This document shows, one piece after another, positions 55,829 through 64,000 of a DNA stretch of 64,000 bases. This DNA comes from Shewanella sediminis HAW-EB3 (GTDB taxonomy: Bacteria; Pseudomonadota; Gammaproteobacteria; Enterobacterales; Shewanellaceae). The position numbers and the translations under genes are program-made. Position 1 is the first letter of the stretch, and each line of letters opens with the position of its first letter. Under the pieces are notes generated by a model. It was not told the origin of the DNA. It made no database searches and saw only the letters and a list, made by a program, of their open reading frames with translations. The stretch is from assembly GCF_000018025.1 (NCBI RefSeq), contig NC_009831.1:4464001-4528000 (forward strand), read 5' to 3'.

Positions 55829-56260
55829 TTATTTCACCACCAACACAGGACACTTAGCACCATTGGCCACGCCTTCGGCAACATTAGTATGCAGAAAGTG
55901 AGATATACCGGTGCGGCCATGGCAGGCCATCACTATCATTCCAACATCGTTTTCTTCTGCCTCTTCGAGGATCTGCTCCACGGGCAAACCGCGCCTAATC
56001 ACGGTTTCGATAGAGAGTTCACTCTTAAGGCCCGAAAGTAGCTGTTTCATCTTCTCGGCTGCGTCCTCTTCCATATTCTGAGCCAACTCTTCCGGAGTAA
56101 TGGCTAAAATTTGGAAGTTCGCATCACCATAAGGCTGATCTATCACATGCAGCAGGCGAAAACCGACATGATAAAAATTTGCCATCTCAATCGCATAACG
56201 AAGTGCGTGAGATGCCGTATCGGAAAAGTCTGTAGGACACAAAATTTGACGAGTTCTCAT
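55829..56260 (-). CDS. Universal stress protein (UspA family), paralogue 3
   Basis: A 143-residue UspA-fold protein. ATG 56260 has GGAGG 4 bases ahead and aligns exactly with the starts of the two paralogues; an upstream in-frame codon at 56314 is not needed. The signature region is HGRTGISHFLHTNVAEGVAN, where TN replaces GS. With paralogue 2 it probably arose by local duplication. Confidence 0.92.
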   Translation of the reverse strand: MRTRQILCPTDFSDTASHALRYAIEMANFYHVGFRLLHVIDQPYGDANFQILAITPEELAQNMEEDAAEKMKQLLSGLKSELSIETVIRRGLPVEQILEEAEENDVGMIVMACHGRTGISHFLHTNVAEGVANGAKCPVLVVK

Positions 56261-56371
56261 AATACCTCCATTAATTAAAGCATAGCTTTCATATTGAAAT
56301 TTACACCCATGCACACCAATATATTGGTGATTTTTACCAAATTTCTATTTAATAACAGCCTAATAAACTAT

Positions 56372-56749
56372 TTACTTAAGCCAATTTAAGGCCTCTTCTT
56401 TGCCCTCAAAGAACCTAATCTCCCCAGGCGTAAACCAATCCGCCATTTTAGACATCCACTCCTGCAGACCACCTTTACCCAATATCGCCATCTTCTTGAA
56501 TTCTTTACCATGAGAAAATCCTAGCTTAAGATCGTCCCATACAGCATGAAGCGACATCCCTTTCAAGCCCCTAAGATCTGCAAGGGCGTGAATATCGGGC
56601 TCTCTAATTCCAATGAGCGCGGACTCTAACAAGGGAACCATCTGCTCATAATCTTCGTGGGTCAGACTGCCAGTCGCAACAAATGATAGATAAAAATCAT
56701 CACCATTGCGTTCTATACCGATTGAAATTCCATGTCGCTCATTACCCAT
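56372..56749 (-). CDS. SpoIIAA/STAS-like protein
   Basis: A 125-residue soluble protein of the SpoIIAA-like (DUF3478) group: YLSFVATGSLTHEDYEQMVP, then IHALADLRGLKGMSLHAVW and KMAILGKGGLQEWMSKMADW, and a final FFEGKEEALNWL. ATG 56749 has AAGGAG 6 bases ahead; the upstream in-frame start at 56791 is unlikely. Family members bind lipids or act as signalling modules in marine bacteria; no partner is visible. It lies upstream of and codirectional with the two stress proteins. Confidence 0.85.
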   Translation of the reverse strand: MGNERHGISIGIERNGDDFYLSFVATGSLTHEDYEQMVPLLESALIGIREPDIHALADLRGLKGMSLHAVWDDLKLGFSHGKEFKKMAILGKGGLQEWMSKMADWFTPGEIRFFEGKEEALNWLK

Positions 56750-56931
56750 ATACCACTCCTTAATTCCGTAAAGTAGTGATACCCCTCCCACTTAAAAGTA
56801 TCACTGGCAACTCAAGTCTAGTTTTTTGTCTGAGATTGGAAGTTGATCGAGATCACACTGCGAGCCTAATTTGAACAAATATCGAACAGGGGTAGATCTT
56901 ATGATTAAACTACACTAATATAAAAACCGCG

Positions 56932-56949
56932 ACCGACTAATCAGTCGGT
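56932..56949. promoter_or_regulatory. Candidate TetR-type operator ACCGACT-AATC-AGTCGGT
   Basis: A perfect 7-bp dyad with 4-base centre, downstream of a TAATAT -10-like sequence and 185 bases before the aldehyde dehydrogenase. The TetR gene that follows the dehydrogenase is the likely ligand. It could also fold as a hairpin before TTTTG. Confidence 0.5.
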
Positions 56950-57133
56950 TTTGATAACTTATGAGAAATGACTTGTAAGAAGTGAACTTGTACAGAATGG
57001 TTTTAACAAACGATACCTTACATGTAAATTTACTGAGCAGCATGAAGATGAGATAGGGCCTAAGAGTCACTTAGGGTCCGCTGTAGCAGCGAACATGCAA
57101 CTCTGCCAACACTCAAGCCGGAGAAGTGAACCA

Positions 57134-58564
57134 ATGAATATGCCCATCAAGTCTGAAATCATTTCAGAAAGCGGATTAACAGAGCTATTAGCGCTACAGA
57201 AAGATGCCTTTAACTCTCAGGCCGCCCCGACTTACCAGCAAAGAGTCGAAGTGCTTAAATCACTAAAGCTGGCGTTGCTCAAATATCGAGAACCTCTGGC
57301 AGATGCACTCAATCGCGATTACGGCACCCGTTCGACCGATGACACACTGATCTCAGACATCATGCCCTGTATCAATAACATTAACTACAGCCTGAAAAAT
57401 CTTAAGAGGTGGATGAAGCCGAGTCGCCGTCATGCCGGATTACTGCTCGCTCCCGCAAAGGTGAAGGTACATTATCAACCTGTAGGTGTTGTCGGCATCA
57501 TAGTCCCCTGGAACTTCCCGGTAATGCTCTCCGTCGGACCACTTATCACCGCACTGAGCGCGGGAAACCGTGCCATGTTGAAACTATCAGAATTTACTCC
57601 CGAAACCAATAAGGTCATAGGGGAGATGCTGGCAAGTATCTTCGATACCAGCCAGGTTGCCGTGGTAGAGGGTGAAGCCGATATCGCAGCCCAGTTCTCA
57701 TCCTTACCCTTCGATCACTTGCTTTTCACCGGCTCCACAACCGTGGGACGTCACGTGATGCGAGCGGCTTCTGCGAACCTAACACCGGTAACGCTTGAAT
57801 TAGGTGGCAAGTCACCGGTCGTTATCGCGCCGGATATGCCTATAGCGACAGCTGTCGAGCGCATGATCTACGGCAAATGTTTAAATTCGGGCCAGATCTG
57901 TGTCGCCCCGGATTATGTATTGGTACCTAAAGAGAAGCAGGCCGAATTTATCAAGGCTTATCAGGCTAAGTTCAACGCCATGTATGGCAAGATTAGCGAC
58001 AATAACGACTACGGCGCCATCATCAATCAGCGTCAGTTCGACCGCCTGCTCTCGGTACTCGAAGATGCAAAATCTAAGGGGGCCAAGATTGTTTCGGCCA
58101 ATGATGAAGCCATCAATACCCTTAAGCGTAAAATTCCGACTCAGCTTATTACCCAAGTCAGTGATGATATGCAGTTGATGCAAGATGAAATATTCGGCCC
58201 ACTGCTGCCGATCATCGGCTATGACACACTCGATGAGGCCGTCACTTACATCAACGAGCGTCCGAGACCCTTAGCCTTGTATATCATGAGCTTCGATGAA
58301 CAGGTTCAAGATAGGCTCCTTAACCGGACTCACTCCGGTGGTGTATGTATTAACGAGACCGTTTTCCACGTCGCGGCCGACGATGCGCCATTTGGTGGTA
58401 TAGGGCCATCGGGCATGGGACACTATCATGGTAAAGAGGGATTCCTGACACTCAGCCATGCTAAAACCGTATTAAGCCGAGGCAAGTTGAACACCGGAAA
58501 GTTTATTCATCCTCCCTACGGAAACCCGATTCAGAAACTACTTTATAAGATGTTTATTCGTTAA
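57134..58564 (+). CDS. Aldehyde dehydrogenase, coniferyl aldehyde dehydrogenase-like
   Basis: A 476-residue NAD(P)-dependent aldehyde dehydrogenase. The catalytic glutamate is in VTLELGGKSPVVIAP and the cysteine in CLNSGQICVAPDYVLVP; GIIVPWNFPVMLSVGPL and FTGSTTVGRHVMRAA form the cofactor site. A hydrophobic C-terminal end (YKMFIR) is typical of the fatty-aldehyde/coniferyl group. ATG 57134 has GGAGAAG ahead. Followed by a TetR gene and preceded by a TetR-like operator, suggesting aldehyde-responsive control. Confidence 0.92.
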   Translation: MNMPIKSEIISESGLTELLALQKDAFNSQAAPTYQQRVEVLKSLKLALLKYREPLADALNRDYGTRSTDDTLISDIMPCINNINYSLKNLKRWMKPSRRHAGLLLAPAKVKVHYQPVGVVGIIVPWNFPVMLSVGPLITALSAGNRAMLKLSEFTPETNKVIGEMLASIFDTSQVAVVEGEADIAAQFSSLPFDHLLFTGSTTVGRHVMRAASANLTPVTLELGGKSPVVIAPDMPIATAVERMIYGKCLNSGQICVAPDYVLVPKEKQAEFIKAYQAKFNAMYGKISDNNDYGAIINQRQFDRLLSVLEDAKSKGAKIVSANDEAINTLKRKIPTQLITQVSDDMQLMQDEIFGPLLPIIGYDTLDEAVTYINERPRPLALYIMSFDEQVQDRLLNRTHSGGVCINETVFHVAADDAPFGGIGPSGMGHYHGKEGFLTLSHAKTVLSRGKLNTGKFIHPPYGNPIQKLLYKMFIR

Positions 58565-58565
58565 G

Positions 58566-58606
58566 AGGTTCTAGGTTCTAGGTTCTAGGTTCTAGGTTCT
58601 AGGTTC
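58566..58606. repeat. Heptamer tandem repeat (AGGTTCT, about 6 copies)
   Basis: A 41-base run with 7-bp period that starts 2 bases after the aldehyde dehydrogenase stop codon. It has the same period as the TAGCTCG arrays but a different unit. Confidence 0.9.
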
Positions 58607-58672
58607 GAGCAAGATGCTCGAACTCGTAAGCGATAAAACACAGCAAATTAATAGATAGCTAATAGGCAATTG

Positions 58673-59248
58673 ATGAGCAAACCAGATAAAAAACAGACCA
58701 TCTTAGACACAGCCTTGACACTATTTGTCAGCCAAGGCTTCTATGCGACTTCGACCGCCTCGATAGCCAAGCAAGCTGGTGTGGCGACCGGCACCCTGTT
58801 TCATCACTTCCCCTCGAAGGATGAACTGATGAATCATCTGTTTTTAACGATAAAGCAAGAGTTCGCCAACGAGATCCAGGCTCAGATAAAAGACAGTGGC
58901 GATCTCAAGCAGGACGCCGAGCACCTCTGGTGTAGTGCCATACAATGGGCCATGGATAACCCACTTAAGCAGGAGTTTTTCCAGCAGTACTCTATGTCAC
59001 CGTCTATCGCCATAGAGATCCGAGAACAGGCCATGAATGGCATCTTAGGTTTCATGGGCGCGCTGTTACAACAGGGGCAAGCACAGGGGCTACTCGCAGC
59101 TTATCCACTGGCCCTGATGCAAGATAACTGTCACGGCCAATACCTCGCCGCCACCCGCTTCTTCCTCGATAACCCACAAACCTGGCAAGACAAGTCCCAC
59201 CGACAAGCCAGCTTCGCCCTATTTTGGAATGCGATGGCTAAGAGCTGA
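58673..59248 (+). CDS. TetR-family transcriptional regulator
   Basis: A 191-residue repressor. The N-terminal helix-turn-helix reads ATSTASIAKQAGVATGTLFH HFPSKDEL across residues 25-52, followed by a helical ligand domain. ATG 58673 has AGG 6 bases ahead and is preferred to the overlapping TTG. It lies after the aldehyde dehydrogenase gene and probably controls it through the dyad at 56932. Confidence 0.9.
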   Translation: MSKPDKKQTILDTALTLFVSQGFYATSTASIAKQAGVATGTLFHHFPSKDELMNHLFLTIKQEFANEIQAQIKDSGDLKQDAEHLWCSAIQWAMDNPLKQEFFQQYSMSPSIAIEIREQAMNGILGFMGALLQQGQAQGLLAAYPLALMQDNCHGQYLAATRFFLDNPQTWQDKSHRQASFALFWNAMAKS

Positions 59249-59315
59249 GAAGGTTTTAGGCTCGAGGTTCGAGTCGCGAGTTACGAGCAACGAGCAACGA
59301 GCTTGATATGACCCA

Positions 59316-59496
59316 TGTAGGAGCGGCTTCAGCCGCGAAGCTTTTGGGGGCGAGCAGCGAGCTAAATACGACCCATGTAGGAGCGGCTTCAGCCGCGAAG
59401 CTTTTAGGGTTCGAGTTTCGAGCTAAAGACAGAGCAGAGATAGTTTCGAGATACGGGCTACGACATTTCCCATGTAGGAGTGGCTTTAGCCGCGAA
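59316..59496. repeat. Cluster of three REPs
   Basis: TGTAGGAGCGGCTTCAGCCG followed by CGAA at 59316-59339 and 59376-59399, and a TGTAGGAGTGGCTTTAGCCG version at 59473-59496. All are in the same orientation, each followed by GCTTTT(G/A)GGG. Opposite in orientation to the eight other copies in the window. Confidence 0.88.
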
Positions 59497-59561
59497 GCTT
59501 TTAGGGGGCGGGTTTCGAGCAAAAGCCAAATCGAAGAGACAACCGTCTTGTAAACCAGCTA

Positions 59562-59651
59562 GTGCAGATGCGGCTGTGACCGTTGGCGGCAAGGATGCCG
59601 CCGTCGAGCTTACACGGACGTATTCACAGCGTGTCACAGAGGTATCTGCAC
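59562..59651. repeat. Multi-stem structured intergenic element
   Basis: Outer stem GTGCAGAT/ATCTGCAC (8 bp), second stem CTGTGAC/GTCACAG (7 bp), and inside them GGCGGCA-AGGA-TGCCGCC (7 bp) plus ACACG/CGTGT. All four are perfect; the last competes for two bases with the second. Parts (AGGATGCC, GTCGA, CACGGACGT) recur in order near 11486-11555, so it is probably a dispersed repeat. Confidence 0.6.
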
Positions 59652-59760
59652 ATCCCCTCGCCGGAGGCGATAGATAACCATGAAAGTCCGACTTTCAACA
59701 ACCCTACCCAACACCAATAAACCAAACAAAATGTAACCAACCTTCATTCGAAGGTACCAA

Positions 59761-61131
59761 CTATTGGGGTAACCACACCCGCACACAAAGCCCCACATCG
59801 TCGCGATTATGCAGGCTGATGCGACCATCGTGGGCCTCGATAATTTCACGGCACAAGGGCAGGCCTAAGCCTGTACCGGACTGTTTGGTCGAGTAGAAAG
59901 GTAACAGGGCCTGCTTGAGAACGTCCGGAGACATCCCCGCCCCCTCATCATTAATTTCGATACTGATCCCTGATGTGCCATCGACCAATGTCGACGCTTC
60001 AACACTCAAAGTTATACCTTCTGAAGCGGACCCCGATTCGTGGGCATTCTTAAGCAGGTTAAGCAGTACCTGCTCCATCTGAATAAGATCTAAACTCCCC
60101 TGAGATTCGGGAAGTTTACCCACCAACTTAAACGCATAATGTTGACCCAGCTGCTCTGTGAGTTTATGCCAATCTACGACAGACTTTTTGGGCATAGGCA
60201 ACTTGGCGAAACGCGCGTAGTTGAAGATAAACTGGCTCAGATGGTTAGTGCGATCCTCAATGGTATCGAAGATCATCTTAAGTTTAGGATCGTTTAACTC
60301 CCGGGTGATCATACGCCCCGAGTTCACCATAGAGGCGATTGGCGCCACAGAATTGTTCAGCTCATGGCTGATGATGCGTATCACCTTCTTCCACACCGCC
60401 ACCTCCTGCCTGTTGAGCTCATGAGTCATCTGCTTCAGCAGCAACAGGTGGTGGTATTGTCCGTTAAGCAGAAACTGCCCCCGTGAGAGATGCCAGGTTT
60501 CATCTTCTCCCTCATCACAGCCTGCCAGGCTAAACAGGCCACCTTTAGGATTTTGTAATGCCCGGGCAAGCTCATCGCTCACCGATTCAAGCAGAGTTGT
60601 CAGGTTTAAACCTTCGATGCGCACTCCCTGATTAAACAGGTGACGGGCTGCATCGTTAGCGTAAATGACTCTCTGATCATCATCGAGCAGTAGCATCACA
60701 TTGGGTGAACTCTGGATAACTTTATCGAGCAGGAGTTCACGTTGGTAGATATATTGACGTTCCTGACGCAGGCTGGCAGCAGACTCATTGAAGAGGGTCG
60801 CCAGCGCGCTGAGTTGCTCATCGCCACTAACGGGAATGCTGACACTGAAGTCATTATCTTTAAAGTTGAGTAAGCCGACTTCCAGCGCCATCAGACTCGT
60901 GGCTAATTTACGGGTAACAAAATAACTCATCGCCCAGGACAGTGAGATAGTGGCCAGTAAAACCAGTGCCAGCGCCCCCCACTGCGTACCTTGCTCTTGA
61001 ACCGGCTCAGACAAGAACAGCAAAGAGAGTAACACTCCTGATACACTGGCAATCACAGTACCTAATATCAGTTTAGTGCGTAATGCCAACCTCAAGTTAA
61101 AAGGTAATTTAATTGGCAATTCTATAGCCAT
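59761..61131 (-). CDS. Membrane sensor histidine kinase
   Basis: A 456-residue kinase. Two hydrophobic helices (about 20-60) have almost no periplasmic loop, then HAMP, a PAS domain (about 135-235), a DHp domain with phospho-histidine in IRIISHELNNSVAPIASM and a catalytic domain with LLNLLKNAHESG, NDEGAGM and GTGLGLPLCREI. It lies 18 bases after the response regulator and is its partner. The lack of a periplasmic domain suggests sensing in the membrane or cytoplasm. Confidence 0.92.
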   Translation of the reverse strand: MAIELPIKLPFNLRLALRTKLILGTVIASVSGVLLSLLFLSEPVQEQGTQWGALALVLLATISLSWAMSYFVTRKLATSLMALEVGLLNFKDNDFSVSIPVSGDEQLSALATLFNESAASLRQERQYIYQRELLLDKVIQSSPNVMLLLDDDQRVIYANDAARHLFNQGVRIEGLNLTTLLESVSDELARALQNPKGGLFSLAGCDEGEDETWHLSRGQFLLNGQYHHLLLLKQMTHELNRQEVAVWKKVIRIISHELNNSVAPIASMVNSGRMITRELNDPKLKMIFDTIEDRTNHLSQFIFNYARFAKLPMPKKSVVDWHKLTEQLGQHYAFKLVGKLPESQGSLDLIQMEQVLLNLLKNAHESGSASEGITLSVEASTLVDGTSGISIEINDEGAGMSPDVLKQALLPFYSTKQSGTGLGLPLCREIIEAHDGRISLHNRDDVGLCVRVWLPQ

Positions 61132-61149
61132 AAGCGACTAACCACTCCG

Positions 61150-62649
61150 TTATTTATCGATACCAAACTTTTCCATACGTCTATACAGGGCTTGTCGGCT
61201 GAGGCCCAGTGACTTGGCGACTCTGGCTATAATGCCACTGTGCTCGAGTAAAGCCTCTTCAATGCTCGCCTTGTCCAAAGGTTCCTTGCTCAGAGACTCC
61301 TTGCTCAGAGGCTGGGAACTTGTCGAATCGAGGGCTTCTCCTGTGTTCGTTTCGGCCAACGCCTGAGTTGAAGTGGCGTTACGGGCCTCATCCGCAGTGG
61401 GTTTATCGACATCCGCTGTTTGCTTATGCTCAACTCGGCTAAGCTCAGTCTGTCTATGCGTAAGGTTGGCTCCCGAGCTCGTTATCAATCCAAAGTCTTC
61501 CACCGTTAACACGCTATCCTGCGCCAGTATCACCGCACGCTTGCAGACATTTTCGAGCTCTCTGACATTACCCGGCCATTGATGCTCAACAAGCACCTGC
61601 TGAGCCTGTTTGTTCAGCGAGAAATCCGGGCCGACAAAATGACCGATCAGAGGCAGAATATCGTCGCAGCGGGCATTGAGTGGCGGTAACGCCAACTCAA
61701 TCACGTTGAGTCGATAGAAGAGATCCTCACGAAAACGCCCAGTCCTGATCTCTTCGTCCAGATCGGCATTTGTAGCACTGAGCACCCGCACATTAACTTT
61801 ACGGGTCTGATGACTGCCTAAGCGTTCAAACTCACCGGTTTGAAGTACCCGCAGTAACTTCACCTGACCAGATAGCGGTAAGTTACCTATCTCATCTAAA
61901 AACAGGGTGCCGCCATCCGCCGCTTCGAAGCGACCGATACGAGTCTTGTTCGCCCCAGTAAAGGCCCCGGCCTCTGCACCAAACAGCTCCGCCTCTAATA
62001 GCTCCATAGGCAGTGCGCCAATGTTCACCTTAATAAAGGGTTTACTCTTAAGGGGCGAGTTAGCATGAATGATATCGGCGAGCTTATCTTTGCCGGCGCC
62101 GTTAGGACCGGTGATCAATACAGACACATCGGAGCGTGCTATCTGCAGGGCTAAATCGACACAACGCTGCATGGCACCACTGCCGAAAACGATGCCACAT
62201 AGATCCGCGCCCTTGATGGCAGACATGCGCTCATTTTCGACCCGCTTAAGCTGAGTATTGGCTTTTGAAAGTGTATGTAGCGAGATAAGATTATTGATAC
62301 TGGTCAGCAACTTGGCATCCTCCCAAGGCTTCCCCATGTAATCTGCCGCGCCCTCTTTAACCAGCTCTACCGCTATCTCTAGCTGAGTCCAGGCGGTCAA
62401 TAATATAATGGGCAACTCAGGTTGAAGGCCTCTGATGGCATAAAACAGCGCTTTGCCCTCTTCACCGGATGTGGTGTCTTGAGTGAAGTTCATATCTTGG
62501 ATCACCAGAGATATATCGTGCAGATGTATCAACTCCAGGGCGGTATCGGGAGATAAACAGGTGAGCGGCTGATAACCGTGAAGCTCCAGCATCAAGGCCA
62601 GCGCATTACACACGGCCTGATTATCATCGACAATAAGAATCGTATCCAT
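61150..62649 (-). CDS. Sigma-54-dependent response regulator
   Basis: A 499-residue NtrC-type regulator. The receiver domain (1-125) has LIVDDNQAVCNA, the phospho-aspartate in LVIQDMNFTQ and the lysine in ADYMGKPWE. The AAA+ domain has Walker A GPNGAGKD (the more common form is GESGTGKE), the loop GAFTGA and Walker B GTLFLDE. A long hydrophilic linker (about 385-455) precedes a Fis-type helix-turn-helix (RVAKSLGLSRQALYRRMEKF). It follows the permease gene and probably controls that transporter operon. Confidence 0.93.
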   Translation of the reverse strand: MDTILIVDDNQAVCNALALMLELHGYQPLTCLSPDTALELIHLHDISLVIQDMNFTQDTTSGEEGKALFYAIRGLQPELPIILLTAWTQLEIAVELVKEGAADYMGKPWEDAKLLTSINNLISLHTLSKANTQLKRVENERMSAIKGADLCGIVFGSGAMQRCVDLALQIARSDVSVLITGPNGAGKDKLADIIHANSPLKSKPFIKVNIGALPMELLEAELFGAEAGAFTGANKTRIGRFEAADGGTLFLDEIGNLPLSGQVKLLRVLQTGEFERLGSHQTRKVNVRVLSATNADLDEEIRTGRFREDLFYRLNVIELALPPLNARCDDILPLIGHFVGPDFSLNKQAQQVLVEHQWPGNVRELENVCKRAVILAQDSVLTVEDFGLITSSGANLTHRQTELSRVEHKQTADVDKPTADEARNATSTQALAETNTGEALDSTSSQPLSKESLSKEPLDKASIEEALLEHSGIIARVAKSLGLSRQALYRRMEKFGIDK

Positions 62650-62860
62650 ATCTTCTTTTATAATCTGTATACCCGTTTTATAGTTAGTAGTCGCAAGTTA
62701 GTTATTAATCGTCGAAAGTTAGTCGTCAATAGTCGTCAATAGTCGAGAGTTGTCTGAAACTTGTTTTTAAAATAACGTTTAAAACTGAGACTAAAACTAA
62801 CTGAAAGCGAATGAGAATTAAAGATCATTTCTCATTCGCTTAATATATATATTTATAAAC

Positions 62861-64000
62861 TTATACGCTTCTCGTCGCGATTGCAGGCGATATTCTCGCC
62901 GCTTTTCGAGCCGGCAAAATAACCGCAATGGTCGTTAGTACAATAAGCCCGGCAACCGTCACTAGCGGATAGATAAGATCTAATTGAGGTAAGCTGTATA
63001 AGCTCATCAGCTGTTGGCCTAGTTGAACCGCAACCAGAGCGCCAATTACACCTCCTACAAGACAGATAATATAGTTTTCTACCAGGAAGAAGCTGATAAT
63101 GTCACGCTTCTTCGCGCCTAATGCACGGCGGGTACCTATCTGCTTAGTGCGGCGTTCGATGTTAAACATCACCATGCCAGCCAGACCGAGCGAGGTGATA
63201 AGTAGAAGCAGTATCACCATCATAGACAACACCGTTGCCATCAACTCATGGTTACGATAAGAGCTTTTTCTATGTTCACTGATCAATTTAAAACCACTGA
63301 CAACACGCTCTCGACTGTCTTTATGCAGAGCTTCCGGAATCGCTTCTTTAAGCTGTGCCAGCGTGCCCTCTTCCGCTCTCACTAAGAACTTAGTGAATGG
63401 GAAAGCTAACTCAACATTCATTATGACACTGTTATTCAGGCTGGAGTTGTCTACCCAAGCACCCTGCAATGTCTCCACGACGCCTATGACCTCAACCGGT
63501 TGTTGACCAAAGTCACCCGCATAGAAAACTTGACCAACGGCTGGCTCATCTCCCCAAGTCGCTGTAGCAAACGCCTGACTGATAATGGCTAAATTTGCCT
63601 GATTGGGGCTGCCATGAAGAATCTCCTCTTCATAGAAGTTACGCCCGGCAATAAGCTTCACACCTAAGGTTTTCAGCATCTGCTCATCACCATAATAGAT
63701 GGCTGCGCCTTCGGTCTCCTTGACCGTCTCCTCACTCTCTCCGAAAGTGAACATTGACATCCACCCACCACCACTGAGTGGCGTCATACTGGTACTCGTT
63801 GCACCAATGACGCCAGGTAAGCTGCGCAGAGTTGTCATATCACGGCCATTTTGCGCGCCGTAATCTGTCTCAGGGTTGAAGTTATAGACTCTAAAATCGA
63901 ACACTTCCGATTCGGCTAAGCCTGAATCTCGGCTCATTAAATCAATTCGCTCACTGATGATGAAGCTGGCATTCGCAACTATGGACACCGATAAAATAAT
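62861..64000 (-). CDS. MacB/FtsX-like ABC transporter permease (5' end outside window)
   Basis: About 380 residues are visible. The frame is open to the window edge, and the N-terminal helix of the family is incomplete (VANASFIISERIDLM), so the start lies beyond 64000. A MacB-type periplasmic core domain (about residues 30-230, with GVIGATSTSMTPLSGGGW) is followed by the FtsX region NIERRTKQIGTRRALGAKKRD and three membrane helices. Such permeases work with a LolD-like ATPase and often an adaptor. The two-component genes downstream suggest an envelope-stress or export system. Confidence 0.9.
   Translation of the reverse strand: MILSVSIVANASFIISERIDLMSRDSGLAESEVFDFRVYNFNPETDYGAQNGRDMTTLRSLPGVIGATSTSMTPLSGGGWMSMFTFGESEETVKETEGAAIYYGDEQMLKTLGVKLIAGRNFYEEEILHGSPNQANLAIISQAFATATWGDEPAVGQVFYAGDFGQQPVEVIGVVETLQGAWVDNSSLNNSVIMNVELAFPFTKFLVRAEEGTLAQLKEAIPEALHKDSRERVVSGFKLISEHRKSSYRNHELMATVLSMMVILLLLITSLGLAGMVMFNIERRTKQIGTRRALGAKKRDIISFFLVENYIICLVGGVIGALVAVQLGQQLMSLYSLPQLDLIYPLVTVAGLIVLTTIAVILPARKAARISPAIATRSV

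Larger units (their letters stand above)
59249..59760. other. Intergenic region: REP cluster and structured element
   Basis: No gene. Degenerate heptads (ACGAGCAACGAGCAACGAGC, about 59283), three REPs, then a 90-base nested inverted-repeat element (59562-59651). Any terminator for the convergent kinase transcript is not obvious. Confidence 0.6.

Noticed and set aside
59256..59522. Open frame across the REP cluster (repeated KSFAAEAAPTWV peptide)
   Set aside because: The peptide repeats are the translated REPs; there is no initiation signal.

Overview
The window reads as a chromosomal segment of a marine gammaproteobacterium, most likely a Shewanella. The support is the order zapA - 6S RNA on one side and ygfB-ubiH-ubiI-gcvT-gcvH-gcvP on the other, a NaChBac-type sodium channel, an Mrp-type Na+/H+ antiporter, many signalling proteins, and intergenic spaces full of short repeats. 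No rRNA, tRNA, CRISPR array or prophage was seen.

Layout. 1-7.9 kb: end of an unknown gene, then an unusual Mrp antiporter operon (E-F-G-A'B-C-D-D-x-D) with three NuoL/MrpD-like subunits. 8-12 kb: a REP-associated (RAYT/Y1) transposase with inverted ends, a membrane diguanylate cyclase, and a repeat-rich area. 12-21.5 kb: glycine cleavage system, two ubiquinone hydroxylases, ygfB and zapA. 21.7-26 kb: 6S RNA, then a block that separates it from its usual partner fau: a deoD broken by one in-frame stop, a YgjV-like protein and two Crp-family regulators with candidate operators. 26-39 kb: nlpE-like lipoprotein, ung, two tandem prepilins, DUF3144, LysE exporter, a sigma-54 activator next to a ccoG-like gene with a matching sigma-54 promoter and inverted repeat, fadD, a hydrolase and an ABC exporter. 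39.6-47.6 kb: DUF2956, voltage-gated Na+ channel, a YdbS/YdbT-like pair, DUF924, a chemoreceptor and a universal stress protein. 47.9-55 kb: a five-gene operon with a divergent LysR regulator. 55-64 kb: two more stress proteins, an aldehyde dehydrogenase/TetR pair, and a sensor kinase / sigma-54 response regulator / MacB-like permease group cut by the window end.

The strongest candidate for an undescribed system is the operon at 47.9-53.7 kb: a divergent KamA-family radical SAM aminomutase, both subunits of a PcaIJ-like CoA-transferase, a class III (GSAM-like) aminotransferase and a PcaF-like thiolase. Read in order these suggest alpha-amino acid to beta-amino acid to beta-keto acid to beta-ketoacyl-CoA to acetyl-CoA plus a shorter acyl-CoA. 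The aminomutase appears to lack the two aspartates that hold the lysine side chain in lysine 2,3-aminomutase, and the downstream enzymes resemble those for 3-oxoadipate, so an acidic substrate such as 2-aminoadipate or glutamate is the favoured inference. The LysR gene facing this operon has an 18-copy heptamer array ending 15 bases before its start codon.

Intergenic DNA carries several repeat families: 11 copies of a GTAG-plus-hairpin REP, two long GTAGCTC heptamer arrays, a palindromic GGATCCTGAA-type element, a 40-bp tandem repeat sharing the ends of the transposase element, and multi-hairpin blocks.
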